In this document: one piece after another, positions 18,769-27,528 of the stretch
Layout: each line of letters starts with the position of its first letter
Position numbering within the stretch: the first letter of the stretch is position 1
Source of the DNA: Saccharopolyspora rectivirgula DSM 43747
Lineage (GTDB): Bacteria > Actinomycetota > Actinomycetes > Mycobacteriales > Pseudonocardiaceae
Direction: 5' to 3'
DNA: 64,000 bases
NCBI RefSeq assembly: GCF_000497205.1
Contig: NZ_AYJW01000003.1
Span: forward strand, 53,282 to 117,281
Notes under the pieces: model-generated
Databases searched by the model: none
What the model was told of the DNA's origin: nothing
What the model saw: the letters and a program-made list of their open reading frames with translations, nothing else
Made by a program: the position numbers and the translations under genes

Positions 18769-19620
18769 TCACCGCTTCATCTGCAGCAGGCCCTCCTGCG
18801 CCACGGTCGCGACGTGCTCGCCGGCGCGGTTGAACACGTTGCCGCGCCCCAGCACGCGCCCGGAATTGGCGACCGGGCAGTTCTGGTCGTAGAGCAGCCA
18901 CTCGTCGGCCCGCAGCGGCCGGTGGAACCAGATGACGTGGTCCAGGCTCGCCAGCTGCACGCCCTTGGCGTGCCGGTCCACCCCGTGCAGCAGGAACACC
19001 GGCTCCAGCAAGGTCATGTCCGAGGCGTAGGCCAGCGCGCAGGCGTGCAGCAGCGGATCGTCCGGCAGTCCTTCCGCGGTCCGCATCCACACCAGGTGCC
19101 GGGATTCCCCGCTCGGCTCCACCGGAGCCGGGTACGGAGGTGCGTCGACGTGGCGGAGCTCGATCGGCCGGGGCTTGGCCCACCAGTCCGGGATCGGCAC
19201 CTCCGCGTCCGCCAGTCGCTCGTGCAGGGGGAGGAGGTTCTCCGGCGGTTCGGCGGGCGGGCACGGCTCCTGGTGCTGCAACCCGTCGGGGCGGGGTCGT
19301 TGGAAGGAGACGAGCGCGGTGAACACTTCCGCCCCGCCCTGGCGCGCCGTCACTCGCCGGGAGGAAGTGGCGCCACCATCCCTGATCCGTTCCACTGTGT
19401 ACTCGACGAGGTCGGTGGGATCAGCGGCCCGCACGAACAGCGCGTGCATCGAGTGCACCGGACGGTCAGCGGCAACCGTGCGCCCGGCGGCGGCAACCGC
19501 TTGCGCCAGCAGCAGACCGCCGAACAACCGCTTTTCCGGCAACGGCTGGGTCCGACCGAGGAAGCGGTCCCGGTCCGGTTCGGCCAGTTCGAACAAATCC
19601 AGCAAACGCGGAAATTCCAT
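18769..19620 (-). CDS. tesB: Acyl-CoA thioesterase II (TesB-like)
   Basis: A 283-residue double-hotdog thioesterase that hydrolyses acyl-CoA to free acid and CoA. Family signatures are RLFGGLLLAQAVAAAGRTV and HSMHALFVRAADP in the first hotdog, and YASDMTLLEPVFLLHGV, SLDHVIWFHRP and VAQEGLLQ in the second. The Asp of YASDMTL and the Gln of AQEGLL are equivalents of the E. coli TesB catalytic set. ATG at 19620 is chosen; an in-frame TTG lies 12 bp upstream. A second, longer homologue lies at 45408-46373. It probably shares a transcript with the PucR-type gene. Confidence 0.9.
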   Translation of the reverse strand: MEFPRLLDLFELAEPDRDRFLGRTQPLPEKRLFGGLLLAQAVAAAGRTVAADRPVHSMHALFVRAADPTDLVEYTVERIRDGGATSSRRVTARQGGAEVFTALVSFQRPRPDGLQHQEPCPPAEPPENLLPLHERLADAEVPIPDWWAKPRPIELRHVDAPPYPAPVEPSGESRHLVWMRTAEGLPDDPLLHACALAYASDMTLLEPVFLLHGVDRHAKGVQLASLDHVIWFHRPLRADEWLLYDQNCPVANSGRVLGRGNVFNRAGEHVATVAQEGLLQMKR

Positions 19621-19972
19621 GTTCGAAATCAACTACCCGCCCGTCGAACTGACAAGGGCTCGTGAGGGTCCCCACACCGGCGCCGAGGCGATCAACCGAC
19701 CATTCACCCACACGTGAATCGGCCTTCAAGCGCTGGACACTTCGGGTAACTTGCACCTACTTGGAGTATTCAGTTAATTACCCTGGGCGACCGAATAGCT
19801 TCACATAAGCCTCAAAACGAACAGCTTTAACAGGGAGGTGCGCATCACACCCTGGTGTGCATCAGCGGCGCTAACGTTCTGTATCGTGGTGGCGAAATCC
19901 CTGGTGGAACGACACTTCGCCGCCGTTCCGGCTTCAAGATCCCTACGTCCAGAATTCGGGGGCAAACGCACC
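19621..19972. other. Intergenic region, AT-rich promoter zone
   Basis: About 350 bp without a convincing gene. Bases 19740-19830 are unusually AT-rich for this genome (TATTCAGTTAATTACC and GAACAGCTTTAACAG). A hairpin CACACC-CT-GGTGTG lies at about 19846-19859. It likely holds the divergent promoters of the thioesterase and of the small downstream ORF. Confidence 0.35.
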
Positions 19973-20116
19973 ATGCAGACAAACAGCCGCACTGTCGTGT
20001 CGGTTGTAGCGACGTTAGCAATGGTCATCGCGACCGTGCTGCTCGCCGCATGGAATCCTGCGCAGACACCGTCTCCTGCCAGCAGTCAATCCGCGATAAT
20101 CAGCACCTCCCACTGA
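19973..20116 (+). CDS. Possible small single-pass membrane peptide
   Basis: A 47-residue reading frame starting MQTNSR, followed by a strongly hydrophobic segment (TVVSVVATLAMVIATVLLAAW, ~7-27) and a short Pro/Ser-rich tail. A GGGGG run lies about 10 bp upstream of the ATG. It ends 9 bp before the convergent ligase stop codon. It looks like a signal-anchor peptide, but with no homologue recognised and so short a length it may be chance. Confidence 0.35.
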   Translation: MQTNSRTVVSVVATLAMVIATVLLAAWNPAQTPSPASSQSAIISTSH

Positions 20117-20125
20117 CCCGCCGGA

Positions 20126-21118
20126 TCACCGCTCCCGCACCACGTCCCGCGGTCGTTTGTCGTTGCGCAACCCCGAATACCGGGGATGCCGCAGCCTGCC
20201 GTCGCCGCTCCATTCCGAAAAACCGACCTGCACGACGAGTTCCGGGTGGATCCAGTGCGGATTCGGTTCCGGAACTGGATCGGCGAACGGCGAATCCGTT
20301 CGGCGCAAAGCGGCCATTCTCCTTCGGAGCGCTCGCAACGTCCGCTCGGTGTACCCGGTGCCGACCTTGCCCGCGTACCGCAACCCGGCCTCGTCGTAGT
20401 AGCCGACCAGCAGTGCGCCGAAGCCGTACCGGGTGCCCTTGGGATCGGTGTAACCACCCACCACGAATTCCTGTTCGGCAACGCACTTGAACTTCAACCA
20501 GTCCCGGGTGCGCCCCTTGGGGTAGGGCCGGTCGGCCTGCTTGGCGATCACCCCTTCCCAACCGCTGTCGCAGGCCTGCCGGAAGAACTCGTCTCCCCCG
20601 CCCCGGCGGTGCGCGCTGAAGCGGAGCGGATCGGTGAAGTCGAAGCACTGCGCCAACAGGTGTTTCCGGGTCAGCAGCGGCAGAGCGGAAACATCCACCC
20701 CGCCGAACTGCAGCAGGTCGAAGAAGTAGCAGTAGACCGCAACACCGCTCTGCTCAGCTTCACGCGGATCGGTGAGGTGGATGCGGTGCTGCAAACGCGC
20801 GAAACTGGTCCGCTCCCCCTCGAACGCGACCACCTCGCCGTCCGCGACGAAGCTGTCCGCCCCTTGGTCCGCCAGGGCGGCCACGACTTCCGGATACGCC
20901 GCATCGGCCCGCTTCCGGTTCCGCGTCCACAGCACCGGGCGCCCGCCCGAACAACCGGCGATGATCCGAACCCCGTCGAACTTCCGCTCGAACACCCAGT
21001 CCGGGGAGGAGAACCGCTCATCGGTGAGGGTCGCCAGCGCCGGTGGGTGCCAAGTGCCGCCGTCCCACGGCCGCAGCAACTCGCGCTGATCATCACCGAT
21101 CAGAACCGGCGGATCCAT
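20126..21118 (-). CDS. ATP-dependent DNA ligase (LigC / LigD ligase-domain type)
   Basis: A 330-residue stand-alone nucleotidyltransferase. The adenylated Lys is K46 in the motif I segment ERKFDGVR. Downstream are motif III (YCYFFDLLQFGG), motif IV (SGWEGVIAKQ) and motif V (RDWLKFKC), then an OB-fold (FVVGGYTDPKG onward). Its size equals the ligase module of bacterial LigD without polymerase or nuclease domains. Such enzymes seal breaks in non-homologous end joining or base-excision repair. No ku or primase gene adjoins it. ATG at 21118 has only a weak ribosome-binding site. Confidence 0.88.
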   Translation of the reverse strand: MDPPVLIGDDQRELLRPWDGGTWHPPALATLTDERFSSPDWVFERKFDGVRIIAGCSGGRPVLWTRNRKRADAAYPEVVAALADQGADSFVADGEVVAFEGERTSFARLQHRIHLTDPREAEQSGVAVYCYFFDLLQFGGVDVSALPLLTRKHLLAQCFDFTDPLRFSAHRRGGGDEFFRQACDSGWEGVIAKQADRPYPKGRTRDWLKFKCVAEQEFVVGGYTDPKGTRYGFGALLVGYYDEAGLRYAGKVGTGYTERTLRALRRRMAALRRTDSPFADPVPEPNPHWIHPELVVQVGFSEWSGDGRLRHPRYSGLRNDKRPRDVVRER

Positions 21119-21278
21119 GGCAGTCAGTTACCCGGTTGATCAACCGGGGAAACGGCGGTGCGGCAGGGAGAAGATCCACCCGCTCACTTTCACTTCCGGG
21201 TGAATGCGGGAAACTGGGCGTGCTAGCGAAGCCAACACGAGCATCCTTGCCGACAAGACCCCCGAAGGTGACCAGCCG

Positions 21279-22034
21279 ATGCCGAAGACACCGAATCCGC
21301 TGACCAGCCGAAGCGGCCCGTCGATGAACGTCATCCTCACTGTCGTGGTGGTCCTCGTCGCCGTCTTCGTGATCGGCGGCGTCCTGCTCTTCTCCCGCAG
21401 CGGAGAACAAGCACCGACGACCGAGAACGGGCAGCCGGCGCCGGAACTGCTGCAGCAGCCGCACGACAACGTGCTGACCGAAGCGTCGGACGACAAGGTC
21501 ACCCTCGTCGAATACCTCGACTACCAGTGCCCTGCTTGCTACCAGTACTACCAAGCGGTGACCCAGGACATCGAGCGCGAGTACGAGGGGAAGATCGACT
21601 TCGTCGTCCGCAACTACCCGATCCAGAAGGCGCACCCGCTGGCCCGCAGCGCGGCGCAAGCCGCCGAAGCGGCCGGCAAGCAGGGCAAGTACGCCGACAT
21701 GTACCACCTGCTCTACGGCAACTGGCAGGAGTGGGCGCTCTCGACCAACCAGGAAGGCAAGCCCACGATCAGCGACGACCAGCAGCGCGCCGAGCAGATC
21801 TTCACCAAGTACGCCCAGCAGATCGGACTGGACGTGGAGAAGTTCCGCCAGGACGCGAACTCCGAGGAGGTCAAGAACAAGATCGACCAGGACGCCCGGG
21901 TCGCTGAGCGGTTCGGGGTGAAGGGGACCCCGACCCTGTTCCTCAACGGCGAGCGGTTCCAGCCGCGGGTCGAGAACCTCCTGCAGGTCAAGGACGAGCT
22001 CCGCAAGCAGATCGACGAGGAGCTGGCGAAATGA
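21279..22034 (+). CDS. Membrane-anchored DsbA-family thiol oxidoreductase
   Basis: 251 residues: a short cytosolic N-terminus, one TM anchor (~18-38), a spacer, then a DsbA/Fe-thioredoxin-like domain. The redox motif is CPAC (84-87) in YLDYQCPACYQYY, and the cis-proline loop is GVKGTPTLF. It oxidises or isomerises exported proteins on the outer face of the membrane. ATG 21279 has GAAGGTG at good spacing; an upstream in-frame start at 21204 lacks one. It overlaps the VKOR gene by four bases (ATGA), so the two are translationally coupled, matching the mycobacterial DsbA-VKOR pair. Confidence 0.92.
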   Translation: MPKTPNPLTSRSGPSMNVILTVVVVLVAVFVIGGVLLFSRSGEQAPTTENGQPAPELLQQPHDNVLTEASDDKVTLVEYLDYQCPACYQYYQAVTQDIEREYEGKIDFVVRNYPIQKAHPLARSAAQAAEAAGKQGKYADMYHLLYGNWQEWALSTNQEGKPTISDDQQRAEQIFTKYAQQIGLDVEKFRQDANSEEVKNKIDQDARVAERFGVKGTPTLFLNGERFQPRVENLLQVKDELRKQIDEELAK

Positions 22035-22663
22035 CCACCACCGCTGAACCCGCACCTGCGGCGAGCCCGGCCGGCCCGCCGGAGGACCGGAGACCTCGCG
22101 GACTCGCTTGGCTCTACGTGATCGGCGGAGCGATCGGCTTGGCCGGCTCGTTCGCGCTGGTGCTGGAGAAGCTGCAGAAACTGGCCAATCCCGACTACGT
22201 GCCGACCTGCAGCATCAACCCGATCATCTCCTGCGGGTCGGTCATGGACAGTCCGCAGGCCGGCGTGTTCGGCTTCCCGAATCCGCTGATCGGGCTGGTC
22301 ACCTTTCCGGTGGTCGTCACCGCGGGTGTGGCGATCCTGGCCGGTTTCCGCCCGCCCCGCTGGTTCTGGCTGGGGATGCAGGCGGGCACCCTCTTCGGGA
22401 TCGGCTTCGTCCACTGGCTCATCGTGCAGAGCCTCTACGAGATCGGGGCGTTGTGCCCCTACTGCATGGTGGTGTGGGCGGTGATGGCCCCGTTGTTCTG
22501 GTACACCACCCTGCACAATCTCCGGAACGGTTACTTCGGCGGCGGAGTGTCACTCGGAGTAGCCCTAACGAGGGTCCACACCGTCATTCTTGTGGTGTGG
22601 TATCTCGCCATCGTGGTAATGATCTTGCAGAGGTTCTGGTACTACTGGACTTCGTTGATCTAG
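22031..22663 (+). CDS. Vitamin K epoxide reductase (VKOR) family protein
   Basis: A 210-residue polytopic membrane oxidoreductase that re-oxidises DsbA and passes electrons to menaquinone. It has the paired loop cysteines C60 and C68 (PTCSINPIISCGS) and the active-site C142-PY-C145 (LCPYCMVVW) in a four- to five-helix bundle. These four cysteines are the full bacterial VKOR set. It replaces DsbB, which actinobacteria lack. The start overlaps the dsbA stop. It is followed by a 90-bp gap carrying a SigF-type promoter. Confidence 0.92.
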   Translation: MTTTAEPAPAASPAGPPEDRRPRGLAWLYVIGGAIGLAGSFALVLEKLQKLANPDYVPTCSINPIISCGSVMDSPQAGVFGFPNPLIGLVTFPVVVTAGVAILAGFRPPRWFWLGMQAGTLFGIGFVHWLIVQSLYEIGALCPYCMVVWAVMAPLFWYTTLHNLRNGYFGGGVSLGVALTRVHTVILVVWYLAIVVMILQRFWYYWTSLI

Positions 22664-22674
22664 CCGGAACGTCC

Positions 22675-22700
22675 GTTTGTTCGGCACGGACGTCGGGTAC
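22675..22700 (+). promoter_or_regulatory. SigF-type promoter driving rsbW-sigF
   Basis: GTTT (22675-22678) and GGGTAC (22695-22700) with a 16-bp spacer match the actinobacterial SigF consensus GTTT-N15-17-GGGTA. It lies 54 bp upstream of rsbW and just after the VKOR stop. It implies autoregulation of the sigma factor operon. Confidence 0.8.
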
Positions 22701-22753
22701 CAGGTGACTGTGAGTAAGGTGCGCGTGCACCGACCGAGACGAGGTGGCCCCGG

Positions 22754-23194
22754 ATGAGCGTGGAGCGCGATGTCGCGCGTGTCGACCCTGACCCTGCCAC
22801 GGACAACCTGGTCGAGGTCCGCGTAGCAGCCGAGCCCGCCCAGCTGCCGGTCATGCGGGCCGTCGTGGGCGATCTGGCCATGCGCGCCGACTACGACATC
22901 GACTCGATCGCGGACCTTCGGCTGGCGGTCGACGAGGCGTGCTCGTCCCTGGTTCGGCTGGCAGCCCCGGACGCGACCCTGATCTGCCGGTTCCGCACCG
23001 ACGACAGCACTTTGGCGATCAGCGCCGAAGTCACCAGCAAGGATTCCTTCGGCCCCCGAAAGGACACCTTCAGCTGGCGCGTGCTCAGCGCTCTTGCGGA
23101 CACTGTGTCAACCTCAGTGGAGTCGGACGATTCTGCCGAAGGCAGCCACCGCGTGAGGATCGATTTGACCAAGGGACGGACGGGGAACGTGTGA
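22754..23194 (+). CDS. rsbW: Anti-sigma factor, RsbW/UsfX family
   Basis: A 146-residue GHKL-type ATPase-fold protein that binds and inhibits the partner sigma factor. The core reads PVMRAVVGDLAMRADYDIDSIADLRLAVDEACSSLVRLA. The N-box Asn that coordinates Mg-ATP in kinase members is absent (DEACSSL instead of DExxxN), so kinase activity is doubtful, as discussed for mycobacterial UsfX. ATG 22754 follows GAGGTGG. The stop overlaps the sigF GTG (GTGA). No anti-anti-sigma gene adjoins it. Confidence 0.9.
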   Translation: MSVERDVARVDPDPATDNLVEVRVAAEPAQLPVMRAVVGDLAMRADYDIDSIADLRLAVDEACSSLVRLAAPDATLICRFRTDDSTLAISAEVTSKDSFGPRKDTFSWRVLSALADTVSTSVESDDSAEGSHRVRIDLTKGRTGNV

Positions 23195-23997
23195 AGCGAA
23201 CGGATTCTCGGTCAGCCAGCCGCTCACGAAACGATCGATACGAGAAGCTGGCGCCGTTGTTCCGCGAGCTGGCCAATCTGTCCAAGGGCACACCGGAGTA
23301 CGAAGAACTGCGCGACAAGCTGGTCACCGAACACCTGCCGGTCGCCGAGCACATCGCCCTCCGATTCAGCAACCGCGGTGAATCCCTCGAAGACCTGACC
23401 CAAGTGGCCACACTCGGGCTGATCAACGCGGTGGACCGGTTCGATCCCGACCGGGGCGTGGATTTCCTCTCCTACGCGGTGCCCACCATCATGGGAGAAG
23501 TCCGGCGGCACTTCCGGGACACCGGCTGGGCCGTGCGGATGCCGAGGCGGATGCAGGAGCTGCACCTGGCGGTGTCTTCGGCGATTTCCCGACTGTCGCA
23601 GGAACTTGGCCGGGCCCCGACCCCGAGCGAGCTGGCCAAGCACCTCAACATCAGCACCGATGACGTCTACCGCGGCTTGGAGGCGGGCAGCGCCTACCGG
23701 AGCTCGTCGCTCGACGAACTGCTGAGCGACACCGACGAAATCCCGTTGGGCGACGCCCTCGGCTCGGACGACGCCGAGCTGGTCGAGGTGGAGAACCGGG
23801 AAACGGTCAGACCGCTGCTGGAGCGGTTGCCGGAGCGGGAACGGCGGATTCTGGTCATGCGGTTCTTCCGCGGGATGACCCAAACGCAGATCGCCGAGCA
23901 GATCGGCATTTCCCAGATGCACGTGTCCCGGTTGCTGTCCCGGAGTCTCAGCCAGTTGCGGGAGCACTTGGGAGAGCCCGCGTCCGCCAACGAGTAG
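23191..23997 (+). CDS. sigF: RNA polymerase sigma factor, SigB/SigF/SigG subfamily
   Basis: A 268-residue group 3 sigma factor. Region 2 is HLPVAEHIALRFSNRGESLEDLTQVATLGLINAVDRFDPDRGVDFLSYAVPTIMGEVRRHFRD in outline (~50-112). Region 3 covers ~120-180, and region 4 (LPERERRILVMRFFRGMTQTQIAEQIGISQMHVSRLL) ends in the -35-binding helix. The start is the GTG at 23191 overlapping the rsbW stop. The upstream promoter matches this subfamily's own consensus. It likely controls stress, stationary-phase or developmental genes. A double hairpin follows. Confidence 0.93.
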   Translation: MKRTDSRSASRSRNDRYEKLAPLFRELANLSKGTPEYEELRDKLVTEHLPVAEHIALRFSNRGESLEDLTQVATLGLINAVDRFDPDRGVDFLSYAVPTIMGEVRRHFRDTGWAVRMPRRMQELHLAVSSAISRLSQELGRAPTPSELAKHLNISTDDVYRGLEAGSAYRSSSLDELLSDTDEIPLGDALGSDDAELVEVENRETVRPLLERLPERERRILVMRFFRGMTQTQIAEQIGISQMHVSRLLSRSLSQLREHLGEPASANE

Positions 23998-24040
23998 CGC
24001 TGCCCGGGTCCCCGTCGGGGGCGCAGGGCCCCGGGCAGCG
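23998..24040 (+). terminator. Terminator after sigF
   Basis: CGCTGCCCGGG (23998-24008) pairs with CCCGGGCAGCG (24030-24040), with inner CCCC/GGGG pairing. It starts at the sigF stop codon. Confidence 0.75.
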
Positions 24041-24042
24041 AA

Positions 24043-24067
24043 CCTGCGGAAGACGGCCTTCCGCAGG
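24043..24067 (-). terminator. Terminator after the M23 peptidase gene
   Basis: CCTGCGGAAG (24043-24052) and CTTCCGCAGG (24058-24067) form a perfect 10-bp stem with a 5-nt loop. It lies 4 bp beyond the minus-strand M23 stop and back to back with the sigF terminator. Confidence 0.7.
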
Positions 24068-24071
24068 GGCT

Positions 24072-24911
24072 TCAGAGCTGCACGCCGTGCTCCTCCAACC
24101 ACGACAGCGGGTTGACCTTGCTGCCGTTCTGCAGCACTTCGAAGTGCAGGTGCGGGCCGGTGGACTGACCGCGGTTGCCCATGGTGGCGATCTGCTCCCC
24201 GGCCGCCACGCGTTCTCCGACGCTCACGTCGATCGTGTTGACGTGCCCGTAGACGGTGATGGTCCCGTCGTCGTGCTGGACGCGGACCCACAGGCCGAAA
24301 CCGCTGGCCGGCCCGGCGGTGATGACTTCCCCGGCGGCCGCTGAGCGGACGGGGGTGCCGATCTCGTTGGCGATGTCGATGCCCTGGTGGGTGCTGCCCC
24401 AGCGCGCGCCGTAGCCGGAGGTGAGGACGCCTTCGGCTGGTTTGGCGACTTCAGCGCGCTGGGCGGCTTCTTCGGCAGTGCGCCGCGCTGCTTCGGCGCG
24501 GGCGGCTTCCTGGGCGGCGCGGCGTTCGGCCTCGGCCTTGGCCTTGGCAGCCGCGGCTTCGGCGGCCTTGCGCGCGGCTTCCGCGCGGGCGGCGCGCTGC
24601 CGGTTGATGGTTTCGCTCTTCTGGATCTTCTGCTGTTCGGCCGCCGTGCTGATCGGGGGTTCGGCGGCCAGCAGTTGGATGGCCGGTGCGCTGGTGCTGC
24701 CGTGGACGCGAGCGACGTCGTCGTCCGAGGTGCGCTGGCCGCTGCCGGAGGCCAGCGGCTGGCCGATGGCGGTGAGCGCGCCGGTGGCCACCAGCGCAGC
24801 CACGATCTTGCCGCCCACTTCACCGCGGTGGCGCCGCAGCGTTCGGGCGATGCGGCGGACCGCTGCCGGAAGGGTTCCGGTCGGGGGTCCGCCCCGGCTG
24901 TGCTTGCCCAT
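24072..24911 (-). CDS. M23 (LytM) peptidoglycan endopeptidase
   Basis: 279 residues. A basic cytosolic tail (RRIARTLRRHRGEVGGK) precedes a signal/TM segment (~36-52). An Ala/Lys/Glu/Arg-rich coiled coil (~90-155) follows, and the C-terminal LytM domain carries the zinc ligands HQGIDIA and HLHFE, with GYGARWGSTHQG and GNRGQSTGPHLHF intact. It is predicted to cleave peptidoglycan stem-peptide bonds, or to activate other hydrolases, outside the membrane. The first gene is preceded by a long AT-rich upstream region with a GTAAC/GTGAT repeat and a 25-bp palindrome. Confidence 0.9.
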   Translation of the reverse strand: MGKHSRGGPPTGTLPAAVRRIARTLRRHRGEVGGKIVAALVATGALTAIGQPLASGSGQRTSDDDVARVHGSTSAPAIQLLAAEPPISTAAEQQKIQKSETINRQRAARAEAARKAAEAAAAKAKAEAERRAAQEAARAEAARRTAEEAAQRAEVAKPAEGVLTSGYGARWGSTHQGIDIANEIGTPVRSAAAGEVITAGPASGFGLWVRVQHDDGTITVYGHVNTIDVSVGERVAAGEQIATMGNRGQSTGPHLHFEVLQNGSKVNPLSWLEEHGVQL

Positions 24912-24986
24912 TCCTGCCTCTCGCTTTCGGGGGTGGTCACGGCCCGCCGGGGGATGCGGGCGACCTCTCGGGGAGCGAGGCTGGTC

Positions 24987-25002
24987 GTAACCAAAACGTG
25001 AT
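24987..25002 (+). promoter_or_regulatory. Possible MtrA-type direct repeat
   Basis: GTAAC (24987-24991) and GTGAT (24998-25002) recur with an 11-bp period about 80 bp upstream of the M23 start. MtrA of actinobacteria binds direct GTAAC-like repeats spaced one helical turn apart and regulates cell-wall hydrolase genes. The second half-site is imperfect. Confidence 0.3.
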
Positions 25003-25087
25003 CTGCGAGCAGCAAAAGTAGCCGAGGGTAATCAAAAAAGCAAGCATTCACCCAAAAAGAGCTGAACAGAACTACCGAGCGGTCTGC

Positions 25088-25112
25088 AATTGACCACTAA
25101 AAGTAGTCAATT
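25088..25112. promoter_or_regulatory. 25-bp AT-rich palindrome
   Basis: AATTGACCACT (25088-25098), spacer AAA, AGTAGTCAATT (25102-25112): 10 of 11 positions are symmetric. It lies in a locally AT-rich stretch 177 bp upstream of the M23 gene. It looks like a dimeric regulator site; the regulator is not identifiable. Confidence 0.4.
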
Positions 25113-25509
25113 CTGATAAAGATCGAATAACACCCCGGTGAGGAATCCCCTCGGCGCACCCACCGGCGAACCGGCGGTCAGCAGCGCTCGACCGCACCGC
25201 GATCCCATCGTCCGCGCAGGTCGAAGGCCGCCGCGGCCCCGCGCGGCAAAGCGCCCGTCGCCGACCGGTGCCGCGACGGTCGTCCCTCCGGTCCCCGAAG
25301 AACCGCACCGATGCCGCACGAGCGGGGAGCGGCGAGGCCGGAATGGTGCCCTTGGCCATGTTCCGCGTGATCCGCGCCCCAACCCGAGCGCTCACCCGGG
25401 ATACAGCAGGTGCAGCGGGCCACCGCGCTCGAACCCGCTGGCCCGGAGCGCGCAGCACCGGACCGGGCACAGCACGCCCCGCACCACCCGGAAAGCGCCG
25501 GCACGAAAG
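25113..25509. other. Gene-free GC-rich stretch
   Basis: About 400 bp with several overlapping open frames on both strands. All are Arg/Pro/Gly-rich, lack ribosome-binding sites and match no family I recognise. I regard it as non-coding, possibly the remnant of a lost gene. Confidence 0.35.
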
Positions 25510-25553
25510 CAGGTGCTCCGGGTGCGGAACTTCCTCCGCACCCGGAGCACCTG
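25510..25553 (-). terminator. Perfect 19-bp hairpin downstream of the UDP-sulfoquinovose synthase gene
   Basis: CAGGTGCTCCGGGTGCGGA (25510-25528) and TCCGCACCCGGAGCACCTG (25535-25553) are perfectly complementary with a 6-nt loop. It lies 75 bp past the minus-strand stop codon. There is no U-tract on either strand, so it is a GC-only terminator or an RNA-stabilising structure. Confidence 0.65.
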
Positions 25554-25627
25554 GTCATCCACCTCTCCACCGCCGTGCTGCCGACACCGCGGAGCCGGCG
25601 GGAAAGGCGATCGCCCGAACCGGCGGT

Positions 25628-26851
<1,224 letters not shown>

Positions 26852-27057
26852 CTATGGATTGATACAGAAACACCCATCTCGGATACAACCGGATCGTCTC
26901 ACTCAACGGCCATTTGGCGAAGCCCTCCCCTTCCTCGCTCAACACCTCCTGCCGGCCTCGGTAACCTGCACACGGGTCCCGCGACGGCAGTCCGCCATCC
27001 GAATGAGATCATGCCCGATCGTTGATCGATGCCAAACAGCAGCGTGGAGGCCACCCC

Positions 27058-27528
27058 GTGCAACAGGTGCTCAGCTGGGGCAGCAGACTGCGGCGGAGCC
27101 GCTACTGGCGGCTGGCGAGCCGGTTCGCGGCGGCCTCGGTCGTGGCGACCGCCATCAGCCAAGTGGTCTTCCTGCTGACCTACGGCCTCACCAGCTCGGC
27201 CGGAGCGGCCACCGTGCTGGGCTGGCTCGCCGGCGCGATCCCCAACTTCCTGCTCAACCGCCGGACCTGGGGCGGCGGCGGTCGAGAAGCGCTGCGCCGG
27301 GAAATCCTGCGCTACGGCGCCATCTCGATCGCCACCGCGGTGCTCGCCGCAATCGCCACGCACAATGCCGAGCATCTCGCCCACCTGCTGTTCCCGCACG
27401 CCCGAACCGGGCAGGTCGCGGTCGTCTGGGGAGCGTTCGTCGGCACCTACGGGGTCATGTTCGTGGTCAAGTTCTTCCTCATCGACCGGCTGGTGTTCAC
27501 CGATCGGCGACACCGGCGGGCTCAGTAG
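27058..27528 (+). CDS. GtrA family membrane protein
   Basis: 156 residues with four predicted TM helices (about 25-45, 52-72, 85-105, 115-140) in the GtrA pattern, including LGWLAGAIPNFLLNRRTW and the C-terminal GVMFVVKFFLIDRLVF. GtrA proteins are thought to flip or present polyprenyl-phosphate-linked sugars. GTG at 27058 has GGAGG at 7-bp spacing, so the in-frame start at 27022 is rejected. It is divergent from the sulfoquinovose synthase gene and overlaps the GT2 gene tail-to-tail by 32 bp. Confidence 0.9.
   Translation: MQQVLSWGSRLRRSRYWRLASRFAAASVVATAISQVVFLLTYGLTSSAGAATVLGWLAGAIPNFLLNRRTWGGGGREALRREILRYGAISIATAVLAAIATHNAEHLAHLLFPHARTGQVAVVWGAFVGTYGVMFVVKFFLIDRLVFTDRRHRRAQ

Noticed and set aside
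20126..21118. A full NHEJ locus
   Set aside because: No ku, polymerase or nuclease gene is present around the ligase.
24912..25080. c-di-AMP (ydaO) riboswitch upstream of the M23 gene
   Set aside because: Such riboswitches often precede actinobacterial wall hydrolase genes, but the conserved ydaO core segments could not be found here.
25113..25509. Protein genes in the gap next to the sulfoquinovose synthase gene
   Set aside because: All frames are Arg/Pro-rich, overlap on both strands, and lack start signals.
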